Assembly: GCF_024054565.1 (NCBI RefSeq)
Contig: NZ_JAMXLR010000065.1
Coordinates: forward strand, 1 to 64,000
DNA: 64,000 bases
From: Aeoliella straminimaris
Lineage (GTDB): Bacteria; Planctomycetota; Planctomycetia; Pirellulales; Lacipirellulaceae
Direction: 5' to 3'
Shown: positions 1 through 8,125 of the stretch, in pieces
How the letters are laid out: each line of letters starts with the position of its first letter
Numbering within the stretch: the stretch's first letter is position 1
Position numbers and translations under genes: made by a program
The notes under the pieces: model-generated
What the model was told of the DNA's origin: nothing
Databases searched by the model: none
Seen by the model: the letters and a program-made list of their open reading frames with translations, nothing else

Positions 1-789
1 GGTGACAACGAATATGGCTCGGAAAAGTCGATGGAACTGATCGGTTCGATTCTGGAGTCGACCGGCGACTTCCGCGTGACGGTGCTCAAATCGGTAGACG
101 AACAGGGACGCTACGACCGCCATGGGCATTCGATCCCCGGACTACGGGCACTGCGGGACGCGGACCTTGCCGTGTTCTTCATGCGGTTCCGCGCGCTGCC
201 CACGGCACAGACCGAGGAGATTGAGCGTTACGCGAAGAGCGGCCGGCCGATGATTGGGCTAAGGACCACGACGCACGCCTTTAAGTACGAATCGGGTCCG
301 CTGGTTCGGCTTAACGACGGCTTTGGCGATGACTGGTTCGGCCAGAAGTGGATCGCCCACTACGGGCATGGAACCACCTCGACCGCGAAGGTGGAATCGA
401 CTGCCACCGAACACCCTATCCTGCGCGGAGTGGATGACGAGTTCGACCTGCAGTCGTGGCTGTACATCATGAACACCAGTAAAGAGCACCTGCCCGATGA
501 TTGCGAGGTACTCATCAGCGGCCGCGCGATTCGTGACCAGGACGGCCAACCAGAAACGTTTGGCGAGGTGCAACCACTGGCGTGGACCCGGGAACTGGCT
601 ACGCGCGAAGGCAACGCACAGCGCGTGTTCTACACCAGCTTGGGGCACCCACGCGACTTTTTGCATGGGTCGGCGCGGAAGCTACTGGTGAACGCCATCT
701 ACTGGGGACTTGGGAGGGAAGATGCGATCCCCAATACCGGCGCCGAGGTGCCCATGCCGGAGGGTTATGAGCCGGAAAATCCGAAGTAG
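1..789 (+). CDS. ThuA-like domain protein, 3' part
   Basis: The reading frame is open from base 1 and ends with TAG at 787-789, so the start lies upstream of the window. The first residues read GDNEYGSEKSMELIGSILES, which looks like the first strand and helix of a ThuA-like (trehalose utilisation, class I glutamine amidotransferase fold) protein. The stretch PGLRALRDADLAVFFMRFRA and the following SGRPMIGLRT fit the same fold. Planctomycetes carry many such proteins, often secreted and near sugar-degradation genes; the substrate cannot be told. The C-terminus ends in a proline-rich tail. It converges with nadA, the stop codons being only about 12 bases apart. Family call fairly sure, function open. 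Confidence 0.8.
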   Translation, partial: GDNEYGSEKSMELIGSILESTGDFRVTVLKSVDEQGRYDRHGHSIPGLRALRDADLAVFFMRFRALPTAQTEEIERYAKSGRPMIGLRTTTHAFKYESGPLVRLNDGFGDDWFGQKWIAHYGHGTTSTAKVESTATEHPILRGVDDEFDLQSWLYIMNTSKEHLPDDCEVLISGRAIRDQDGQPETFGEVQPLAWTRELATREGNAQRVFYTSLGHPRDFLHGSARKLLVNAIYWGLGREDAIPNTGAEVPMPEGYEPENPK

Positions 790-801
790 CGGAAAGTATA
801 G

Positions 802-1932
802 CTACTTCACCTCCAACATCCGCTCCAGCGCCACCAGGCTCCACTTGGCGGTTTCGTCGTCCACCTCGATGAGGTTGGTCGGTGTGCCATCGAGGTAGTT
901 CTCGAGGCTCCACGCCAGGTGCGCGAGGTCGATCCGGTACATCGTGGCGCACATGCAGACCACCGGCGAAAGGAAGTGGATCTCCTGCTCGGGGTGCTCC
1001 TCCTTCAGGCGGTTCACTAGATGCAACTCGGTACCGATGGCCCACTTCGAGCCGGGGGGGGCGGCCTCGACCGTCTTGATGATCTTGCCGGTCGAGCCGT
1101 ACTCGTCGGCCAGTTCGAACACTTCCTGCGGGCACTCGGGATGCACCAGTATCTTGATGCCGGGGTGCTTCTCGCGGAACATCGCCACGTGCTCGGGGCG
1201 GAACATCTGGTGCACGCTGCAGTGGCCCTTCCAGAGGATGACCTTCGAGTTCTCGAGGGCCTGCTCGGTGTTACCGCCCAGTTCGCTGGCATACGGATCC
1301 CACACCGGCATCTGATCGTTCGTGATGTTCATTCCCAGCGCCGTGTTGCGACCCAGATGCTGGTCGGGGAAGAACATCACCCGTGAGGTTTTGGCGAAGG
1401 CCCACTCGATGGCCGCGTGGGCGTTGCTGCTGGTGCAGACGATGCCGCCGTGGCGACCGACGAACGCCTTGAGACTGGCAGCCGAGTTGATGTAGGTGAC
1501 GGGCGTGATGTCCTGGGTGTCGATCACCTCGCCCAATTCGTCCCAGGCGTCTTCGATTTGTTCGATGGCGGCCATGTCGGCCATCGAGCAACCGGCCGCC
1601 ATGTCGGGCAGGATCACGTCGACCCGCTCGCCACCCCGCTCGGCGAGCTTCTCCGGCCGATTGGCCAGGATGTCGGCAGTCTCGGCCATAAAGTGCACGC
1701 CGCAAAAGGCGATCACTCGGCAATCCTGGCTGTCGGCGGCCATTTGCGAAAGCAGGTAGCTATCGCCCCGCAGATCGGCCATTTCGATCACTTCGTCCTG
1801 CTGGTAGTGGTGACCCAGGATCAGCAGCCGGTCACCCAACTGCTGCTTGGCGGCCAAGATGCGCTGGCGCAGCTCGTCGTTGGACAGCGACTTGTAAGGC
1901 TTCAGTTCGTGCGCAAGGGCGGTGGTGGTCAT
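802..1932 (-). CDS. nadA: Quinolinate synthase NadA
   Basis: NadA condenses iminoaspartate with dihydroxyacetone phosphate to quinolinate, the second step of de novo NAD synthesis, using a 4Fe-4S cluster. The 376-residue product has GHHYQ at 40-44, CGVHFMAETA from 77, the cluster-region cysteine in AAGCSMAD (Cys115), HPECP (Cys267) and CMCATM (Cys326/328). These cover all three expected cluster positions. The frame is open a further 68 codons upstream, but that part looks non-coding, and ATG at 1930-1932 begins MTTTALAHEL, as expected for the family. nadB and nadC are not in the window. The gene is divergent from the FliN-like gene. Confidence 0.95.
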   Translation of the reverse strand: MTTTALAHELKPYKSLSNDELRQRILAAKQQLGDRLLILGHHYQQDEVIEMADLRGDSYLLSQMAADSQDCRVIAFCGVHFMAETADILANRPEKLAERGGERVDVILPDMAAGCSMADMAAIEQIEDAWDELGEVIDTQDITPVTYINSAASLKAFVGRHGGIVCTSSNAHAAIEWAFAKTSRVMFFPDQHLGRNTALGMNITNDQMPVWDPYASELGGNTEQALENSKVILWKGHCSVHQMFRPEHVAMFREKHPGIKILVHPECPQEVFELADEYGSTGKIIKTVEAAPPGSKWAIGTELHLVNRLKEEHPEQEIHFLSPVVCMCATMYRIDLAHLAWSLENYLDGTPTNLIEVDDETAKWSLVALERMLEVK

Positions 1933-2156
1933 GGATTCGCGGGCAGCAATGCGAAGGGTGGGGGGAATGAGAAAAGCGAAGCAACCCATTATAGGCCCTA
2001 GCGTCGCTAGCACCCAGCGGCCCGGCGGCGGGGATTGCGCAAAGTTTGCCGGCAATTCCCGCCGATAGAAATTCAAGTAGGAACCGCTGCGCACTGCTGA
2101 AAGGTGCAGCGCCCCGCGACACTCGTCTTCCGCCACTTGGTAACGATACTGCTAGC

Positions 2157-3029
2157 ATGAGTGAACTGACGCCCGAACTGGTCGCCCAGATGCAGCCGGT
2201 CTGCGAGGAAAACGCAGAAGAAATCGCCGCTGCGCTGACCCGCGGTATTGATGCCGAAGTCACCGTGACGCTGGGCGAGCAGGACACCTACGACCGCGAG
2301 TCGCCGCCCGAAGGGTTCGCCGGCCCCGGGTTGCTGATGATGATGCAGTTTGGCGACGTGGCCATGGCCGCGGCCCTGCCAGAGACCTCGGGACTGACGC
2401 GGGGGTGGATGCACGAACCGGACATTACCGGCGAAGGCATGCTGAACACGCTGGCCCAAGAGCTGTCGATGCTGGTGGTGCCCGAGACCATGATGGCGGG
2501 CAAGTTTGGCGCATCGTGGGTGGACGACCTGTCGAAGTCGCTGGTCGATGGCGAGGTCGATGACGAGGCCACGCTATATCCGCTGGTGCTGACCGAGGCG
2601 GGCGGCACGCCGGTTCACCTGAGCATGATCTGGCCCTGCAGCCAGCCGGAGAAACTGCTACCGAAACCCAAACCGAAGGCCCCTGCCCCGGAGCCGAAAA
2701 AAGAGGAAGCCACCGCCCCGCCGCCACCGCCGAAGCGGCCTGGCAGCATGGAGGAACTTCCTCCCTACGCGCGGCACCTGCTGAAGATCTCGGTGCCTGT
2801 ATCGGTGCAACTGGTGACCAAAAAGATGTCGGTGCAGGAACTGCTGGAACTGGCGCCGGGGGCAATGATCAGCTTCGAGAAGGCATGCGACGATGCGCTG
2901 GAGCTCACCGTGCGCGACAACGTGATCGCGCGGGGCACCACGGTGAAGGTGGGCGAGCGATTCGGCCTGGAAATCGAAGAGATGACCATGCCCGTCGAGC
3001 ACTTCTGGACCGTACGCAAGAGCGGTTAG
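2157..3029 (+). CDS. FliM/FliN-family (SpoA domain) protein
   Basis: The 290-residue protein has two parts. Residues about 1-170 resemble the globular middle domain of motor-switch proteins (runs such as LLMMMQFGDVAMAA and GEGMLNTLAQELSMLV). A lysine/proline-rich linker follows at about 170-205. Residues about 213-285 form a SpoA domain (VPVSVQLVTKKMSVQELLEL, GAMISFEK, NVIARGTTVKVGERFGLEI). SpoA domains make the C-ring of flagella or the sorting platform of type III secretion. ATG 2157 was chosen because the upstream 37 codons read like non-coding DNA. No other flagellar or chemotaxis gene is nearby, so this is an orphan switch-type protein. A divergent promoter region shared with nadA lies between 1933 and 2156. 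Confidence 0.8.
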   Translation: MSELTPELVAQMQPVCEENAEEIAAALTRGIDAEVTVTLGEQDTYDRESPPEGFAGPGLLMMMQFGDVAMAAALPETSGLTRGWMHEPDITGEGMLNTLAQELSMLVVPETMMAGKFGASWVDDLSKSLVDGEVDDEATLYPLVLTEAGGTPVHLSMIWPCSQPEKLLPKPKPKAPAPEPKKEEATAPPPPPKRPGSMEELPPYARHLLKISVPVSVQLVTKKMSVQELLELAPGAMISFEKACDDALELTVRDNVIARGTTVKVGERFGLEIEEMTMPVEHFWTVRKSG

Positions 3030-3042
3030 AGCGGCCGCGGGA

Positions 3043-3825
3043 CTACCAACTCGGTAACAGGTCGGCGGCAGAAACCACGAAGCGGTCGCGTTTCTTGTCG
3101 ATGGCGCGATTCAGCTTGGCCGTGAGCTTGGGGCCATCGAGCTGGTCTCGCATGACGTGCTTGAGACCGTCGCCCAGTTCCTCGGCCAGCTTGCCTTCAA
3201 GCTCGCCAAATCGCTGCAGCTGGAAGTCGTGGATATCGAGCCGCGAGGCCGTGACCCGCGGATCGATGGCCATGCCTTTGGGCCCCATCGCCACGCGGAC
3301 TTCGCAGTCCACCACCAAGCGGAGCCGCGAACGGCCTTCGGCAGTGAGCGTGAGCAGATGGATGCCCCGGTTGTAGTGCCGCATCTGCGCCCAACCGTCC
3401 AGTTCGGCATCCATCACCAGCCGCAGCCCGACTCCGCCCCCTGCGAGGCTGTGCAGGTTCTCGACGGCGATGTGCAGCTTCTGCTGCGGATCGACAAACT
3501 TGATGCGGTACTGTTTCCAGGTACCGTGCGACACGGCCTTCTTGCGGCGATGCAGTTTGAGTTTGTAAATCGGTTCGTCGGTAGTGACGCCCACCGTGAT
3601 ACGTTTGGTTTGCCCCCACTCTTTCTTGCGAGCATACTGATGGGGAATCGCATCGCGAACAACACTTGCCAGCGTGTCGGCGAGCATCTTCTGCGTAGCC
3701 GTAACCTCGGGGGCCTGAGGGGGCGTTACCGGGGCGGCAGTCTCCTGCTGAGCATGACACGCCGACGTCCACCCTGCGAGTGCGACGCTGAGCGTGAGGA
3801 TCAGTTTGCCGAAAGCAGAAGGCAT
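3043..3825 (-). CDS. Secreted protein of unknown function
   Basis: The 260-residue product starts with a signal peptide (MPSAFGKLILTLSVALAGWTS, cleavage probably after CHA). The mature part begins with a proline-rich stretch, then a beta-rich body with many basic residues, and ends in helices (GELEGKLAEELGDGLKHVM, KLTAKLNRAIDKKRDRFVV). The body speaks of a lipid- or ligand-binding beta fold, but I do not recognise the family. The gene converges on the FliN-like gene with 13 bases between stops. The pattern of paired helices after a beta sheet is reminiscent of secreted planctomycete proteins of unknown role. Reading frame is well supported by codon bias; function unknown. Confidence 0.7.
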   Translation of the reverse strand: MPSAFGKLILTLSVALAGWTSACHAQQETAAPVTPPQAPEVTATQKMLADTLASVVRDAIPHQYARKKEWGQTKRITVGVTTDEPIYKLKLHRRKKAVSHGTWKQYRIKFVDPQQKLHIAVENLHSLAGGGVGLRLVMDAELDGWAQMRHYNRGIHLLTLTAEGRSRLRLVVDCEVRVAMGPKGMAIDPRVTASRLDIHDFQLQRFGELEGKLAEELGDGLKHVMRDQLDGPKLTAKLNRAIDKKRDRFVVSAADLLPSW

Positions 3826-4084
3826 AACAGATGGGGCGTTTGGTTAACTGGTCGCGGAAGCCAGGGCGTTCCGACTGTGGGGGTCTCTTCGAAATCAGTA
3901 CGTGCGGTAAGTGTAGAAAGTTTGGGGTGCTGGCACCAATAGCAGACGATGGCTCCCTGCCCCCCCGAATCCCGGTCGCTGCCCCCTCCACCAACAAAAA
4001 GAACCTGCCCCGAGCCGGTGAAAGGCTCGGGACAGGTCCTGGAAAGGGGGAAATCGACCTCTTTACTTCACTGGTGCAGTGGTC
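3826..4084. other. Intergenic stretch before Cys-rich gene
   Basis: No gene seen. It contains the terminator of the cysteine-rich gene at 4003-4037 and the upstream region of the secreted protein gene at 3043-3825. Confidence 0.5.
3990..4037 (-). terminator. Rho-independent terminator of the Cys-rich gene
   Basis: On the minus strand a 14-bp stem (arms 4024-4037 and 4003-4016, one G-T-type pair) closes a 7-base loop and is followed by a T-rich run (complement of 3993-4002, reading TTCTTTTTG). It lies about 48 bases after the stop codon of the minus-strand gene at 4085-5017. Confidence 0.85.
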
Positions 4085-5017
4085 TTAGCGAACGAAGCTC
4101 GTGCGGACCACGTCACGTTGACGACCAATGGCGGCGTTGGGGTCGGCCATCGGGCGAGGGGGCACTGGGCGGAAGCGAGCGTCCTTCGCTTCGACGGGGG
4201 CCGGGGCTTCGTCCATCTCGACCGGGGCGGGGGCTACCGAGCCACCGCAGCAGTCGTCGGCACATCCACCACAGCAGCCGTCGTTGCAGCCGCAGCTGGG
4301 CTCAGCACAGCAGCTAGGCTCGCAGCAACCGCAGCAACCCTTCGACTTCAGGCGACCGAACAGCTTGTCGAGGATGCAGCACTTCTTGCCACAGCAAGCG
4401 TCGCCACATCCACCACCGCAGCAGTCGTCAGCGGCACAGCAGCTGGGCTCGCCGCAGCAAGCGTCAGCAGCACAGCAGCTGGGTTCGCCACAGCACGAGT
4501 CAGCAGCACAGCAGCTGGGCTCGCAAACGTTGCAGCAACCACGGTTCTTGAACTTGCCCATCAGCTTGTCCAAGAGGCAGCACTTCCTGCCACAGCAAGC
4601 GTCGCCACATCCACCACAGCACGAGTCAGCAGCACAGCAGCTGGGCTCGCAGCAGCCGCAGCCACGCTTCTTGAACAGCTTGTCGAGAATGCAGCACTTC
4701 TTGCCACAGCAAGCGTCGCCACATCCACCACAGCAGTCGTCAGCAGCACAGCAGCTGGGTTCGCCACAGCACGAGTCAGCAGCACAGCAGCTGGGCTCGC
4801 AGCTGTCGCAGCAGCCACGGTGGCTCAGGCCACCAAACAACTTTTCGAGCAGGCAAGGCTTCTTGCAGCACGAGGTCGCACAACCGCAGTCGTCTGCACA
4901 ACAGCTCGGTTCACAACCGCAGGACGGCTCACAGCCGCCACCACACAAGCCACCGGCAAAGCTGGGGCTCGCAAGGAGGGCGCCTAGCATGAGCGCTCCG
5001 AACAGGTTCCATTTCAT
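4085..5017 (-). CDS. Secreted cysteine-rich repeat protein
   Basis: The 310-residue product has a signal peptide (MKWNLFGALMLGALLASPSFA) and then about 72 cysteines in roughly 220 residues, mostly as CC pairs. The words EPSCCAADSCCG and GCGDACCGKKCC recur. The chain divides into four modules, each ending in a helix-like C(I/L)LDKLFxxxK/R segment (PCLLEKLFGGL, CCILDKLFKKRG, CCLLDKLMGKF, CCILDKLFGRL). The last 50 residues lack cysteine and are proline-rich (APAPVEMDEAPAPVEAKDAR). No enzyme family fits. Cysteine-rich secreted proteins have been linked to planctomycete cell envelopes, and metal binding is another option; both are inference. The start has AGGAGA about 8 bases upstream. It stands alone with its own terminator. 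Confidence 0.85.
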   Translation of the reverse strand: MKWNLFGALMLGALLASPSFAGGLCGGGCEPSCGCEPSCCADDCGCATSCCKKPCLLEKLFGGLSHRGCCDSCEPSCCAADSCCGEPSCCAADDCCGGCGDACCGKKCCILDKLFKKRGCGCCEPSCCAADSCCGGCGDACCGRKCCLLDKLMGKFKNRGCCNVCEPSCCAADSCCGEPSCCAADACCGEPSCCAADDCCGGGCGDACCGKKCCILDKLFGRLKSKGCCGCCEPSCCAEPSCGCNDGCCGGCADDCCGGSVAPAPVEMDEAPAPVEAKDARFRPVPPRPMADPNAAIGRQRDVVRTSFVR

Positions 5018-5643
5018 CGAATAATTCTCCTATTCATGCGAGACCTCCCTTGGCCTGGCTTAGGGTTGAATCCTCGGCCGAGGACGGTAACCGAGCGCGA
5101 CCAAGGTCCGCTTGATATCCGACGGCCGTTCCCCCGGTGTTCGGTTAGGGTGGGTCGCGGAGAGCCTTGGTGGCCGGTCCGCTCGTTACCGGGGAGTCAA
5201 CTTGGGGCGAGCTTTGGCGTGGGGGGATCTTCACAGGGTCGCGTCAAATCCAGTCGAGCCAATCCTTGACTCGAAACAGTCCGGGCCGGCATTTGACGCA
5301 CGTTCGCGGGGTGTCGCAGGGCTGAGCGCACGGCTCGTTTCCCGCGACATCCACAAATATCGGGCATGCTTGCGGTGACCCTTGAACGAACGCAAATGTT
5401 TTTGTGCGAATGGTTTAGGTCAACTGTCGCGCAAAGATTGCGGCCTCCGGAAGCTGTAGCGATTATGCGGCCTGGACATCCGAGACAGGGGTTCAATAAT
5501 GGCCCCTGGGGCATGATTCTGCTATGTTTAATTCTCGTGAGCGTTGGCAACTACCAACCTCCCATGCTTGCTGGGCGGCTACAATGAGTCGTCTGACGGG
5601 CATGCCTTCCTACACCGCTCTGGTGCCCCGGCAGGAGACCTAT
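5018..5643. other. 626-bp non-coding stretch between divergent genes
   Basis: No credible gene. The short frames here lack start signals and codon bias. It must hold the divergent promoters of the Cys-rich gene (minus) and of the PQQ-like gene at 5644 (plus). A TACAAT hexamer at about 5579-5584 is a possible -10 element for the plus gene, but no convincing -35 box was found at the right distance. Confidence 0.5.
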
Positions 5644-7983
5644 ATGCGCTGGCTTCGACGAAGTACTACCCTCGCCCTATTTAGTTTCATCATGGCTGCC
5701 TCCGCGGTGTCGGCTGCGGCGGATCCCCACGACTGGCCCATGTGGCGCGGTCCGCAACAAAACAACACCTCGCCCGCCACGAATATGCCGGCCGAGTGGG
5801 ACCCCAGAGGGGGCGAAGGGAGCAATCTGCTGTGGGAGAGAGACGACCTCGGAGGTCGCTCCACGCCCATTGTGATGGATGGCAAGCTCTACACGATGGT
5901 CCGCAACAATCCCGGCACCGAGCTCGAAGGCGAGAAGGTGGTGTGCGTTGACGCGGCGACGGGCAAAACAATTTGGGAACATGAGTTCAATGTCTACCTG
6001 TCCGACGTACCCGACACCCGCGTTGGTTGGTCGAGCGTGGTCGGCGATCCGGAAACCGGCCGTGTCTACGCCCAGGGCGTGTGTGGCTATTTCTGCTGCC
6101 TGGATGGCGAGACGGGCAAGGTTGAGTGGGACCGCAGCCTGCACGAAGAGTACGGGCTGCTGAGCACCTATGGTGGCCGCACCAACTTCCCGCTGATCTA
6201 CGAAGACACCGTGATCACCAGCGCCGTGGTCATCGGCTGGGGCGATACCCCGCAGTGGGGTCTGATGGCCAAACCGGCTCATCGCTTCATGGCCTTCGAC
6301 AAGGCCACCGGCGAACTACGCTGGCTAAAGGGCACCAGCCTCATTCCGTACGATACCACCTACAGTGCGCCAGTGCTCACCAAGCTCAACGGAATCGACG
6401 CTTTGGTGTTTGGCTCGGGCGATGGCAAGGTGTGGGCCATGCAGGCCGGCACCGGTGTGCCGATCTGGAGCTACGAGTTCTCGGGCCGCGGCCTGAATGT
6501 CTCGCCCACCGTTACCGAGCATGGCCAGGTGATCACCGGCCAGAGCGAGGAAAACACCGTTGGCAATACAATGGGCGCCGTGGTGATGCTCGACGGCACC
6601 CTGCCGGGTGATTCGGCGGGTAAGGAAATCTGGAAGAATTACGAAGTCATGGCAGGCAAGACCTCGCCGCTGGTGATTGGCGACCGCATTTACGTTGTGG
6701 ACGACCGGGCCAAGATGTTCGTGTTCGACCTGAATACCGGCGAGCAAATCGACAAGAAGCCACTGGGAACCGTGCAGCGGAGCACACCGCTGTACGCGGA
6801 CGGCAAGCTGTACGTCTGCACAAACAACGGCCGCTGGTGGACGCTTAAGCCCACCGACGACGGGCTCGACGTTTTGCACCGCATGCGAATCAGTCGTCAG
6901 TCGAGCGACGGCTCGCCCATCATCGCTCAAGGCCGGATGTACGTGCCGATGTCCGATGCGTTGTACTGCATCGGCAATGAAGAGAGCATCGCGGCGGCCA
7001 AAGCCGCAGACCATACCTCACCAGCACCACCCGAAGACGAGCTCCTCTCAGAAGAGCCGGCTCACCTGCAGATGGTGCCCTACGATTCGATACTCAAGCC
7101 GGGTGAGACAAAGGACTTCCGTGTGCGGATCTACAACCCGCAACTGCGTTACCTTCGCGACGCGAAGCCCGGCGAAGTCGAGTACTCCGTCACCGGACCG
7201 GGAACCATCACCGCCGATGGCAGCTACACGGCCCCCGAAGATGCCGCACACCAGTGTAGCCTGATAACCTGCACGTTAGGCAACCTGAAGGGCGAAGCCC
7301 GGCTCCGCATCGTTCCTGAGTTGCCCTGGACCTTCGACTTCGAGGGCGTCGACGATGTACCGCTCACCTGGGTGGGTGGCCGTATTCGTTACGTGGTCCG
7401 CGAAGGCAAGGATGGCAACCACTACATCGCCAAGCCGACGGAGCTGCCCACCAAACCCGGCGCGCCGACCACCAAGCTCGGCACCCGCAGCCAGATGTGG
7501 ATGGGCGATCCCGAGATGTCCGCCTACACCATCCAGGCCGACGTGCAAATGACCGTCGGTCAGCCCGGCGTGGAAGGCGCCACTGAAACGGATGTGCCAG
7601 AATTTCCCACCGAAAACGTCAGCGGAGCCAACGCCACCCTGCCTTCGATCGGGGTGATCAACAGTGGCTACAACTTCACGCTGTTCGGTCCCAACCAGGA
7701 AGTGCGGCTCTACAGTTGGTGCACCCACCCCGAGCGGACTCAGGACGCTAAGGAGATGAAGCTCGAACCGGGTAAGTGGTACACGCTCAAGCTGAAGGTC
7801 GTGCCCGAAGGCGACCACGCCCACGTGATGGGCAAGGTTTGGGAGCGCGGCACCGACGAGCCCGACGAGTGGACGCTCGAAGTCACCGACGAAGCGCCGA
7901 ACCTTAATGGTGCGCCGGGCCTGTTCGGCGACTCCAAAGTGGCCGAGGCCTACGTCGACAACATCGAAGTTACCGAGAACTAA
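5644..7983 (+). CDS. Secreted PQQ-like beta-propeller protein with C-terminal extra domains
   Basis: The 779-residue product has a signal peptide (MRWLRRSTTLALFSFIMAAS, cut after VSAA) and a first motif DWPMWRGPQQNNTSP typical of planctomycete outer-layer PQQ-like propellers. Blade signatures recur (VVCVDAATGKTIWEHEF, MFVFDLNTGEQIDKKPLG). The propeller spans about residues 25-450. A beta-sandwich follows at about 480-560 (LKPGETKDFRVRIYNP, GTITADGSYTAPEDA, Ig-like), then a jelly-roll-like domain at about 570-775 (WTFDFEGVDDVPL, YTIQADVQMTVG). ATG 5644 was preferred over an upstream in-frame ATG because AGGAG sits 7 bases before it and it starts the signal peptide. PQQ binding is not shown; many family members are structural or bind other ligands. 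Confidence 0.85.
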   Translation: MRWLRRSTTLALFSFIMAASAVSAAADPHDWPMWRGPQQNNTSPATNMPAEWDPRGGEGSNLLWERDDLGGRSTPIVMDGKLYTMVRNNPGTELEGEKVVCVDAATGKTIWEHEFNVYLSDVPDTRVGWSSVVGDPETGRVYAQGVCGYFCCLDGETGKVEWDRSLHEEYGLLSTYGGRTNFPLIYEDTVITSAVVIGWGDTPQWGLMAKPAHRFMAFDKATGELRWLKGTSLIPYDTTYSAPVLTKLNGIDALVFGSGDGKVWAMQAGTGVPIWSYEFSGRGLNVSPTVTEHGQVITGQSEENTVGNTMGAVVMLDGTLPGDSAGKEIWKNYEVMAGKTSPLVIGDRIYVVDDRAKMFVFDLNTGEQIDKKPLGTVQRSTPLYADGKLYVCTNNGRWWTLKPTDDGLDVLHRMRISRQSSDGSPIIAQGRMYVPMSDALYCIGNEESIAAAKAADHTSPAPPEDELLSEEPAHLQMVPYDSILKPGETKDFRVRIYNPQLRYLRDAKPGEVEYSVTGPGTITADGSYTAPEDAAHQCSLITCTLGNLKGEARLRIVPELPWTFDFEGVDDVPLTWVGGRIRYVVREGKDGNHYIAKPTELPTKPGAPTTKLGTRSQMWMGDPEMSAYTIQADVQMTVGQPGVEGATETDVPEFPTENVSGANATLPSIGVINSGYNFTLFGPNQEVRLYSWCTHPERTQDAKEMKLEPGKWYTLKLKVVPEGDHAHVMGKVWERGTDEPDEWTLEVTDEAPNLNGAPGLFGDSKVAEAYVDNIEVTEN

Positions 7984-8125
7984 TTGACTCCCCCTTCACC
8001 ACAAAGTCACAAGGCCTGACGAAGCCATCGCGACGACCAGATTTCAACGACTGTCCGCAAGTCGCCGCCAGGTGCTGCTCAGGCCATGTGGTTCCAACTC
8101 CTAAACTTTGCCAAGGCAATTCAAG

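Noticed and set aside
5197..5550. 117-codon minus-strand frame in the 5018-5643 gap
   Set aside because: No start signal, no codon bias and no recognisable motif; more likely non-coding DNA between divergent genes.
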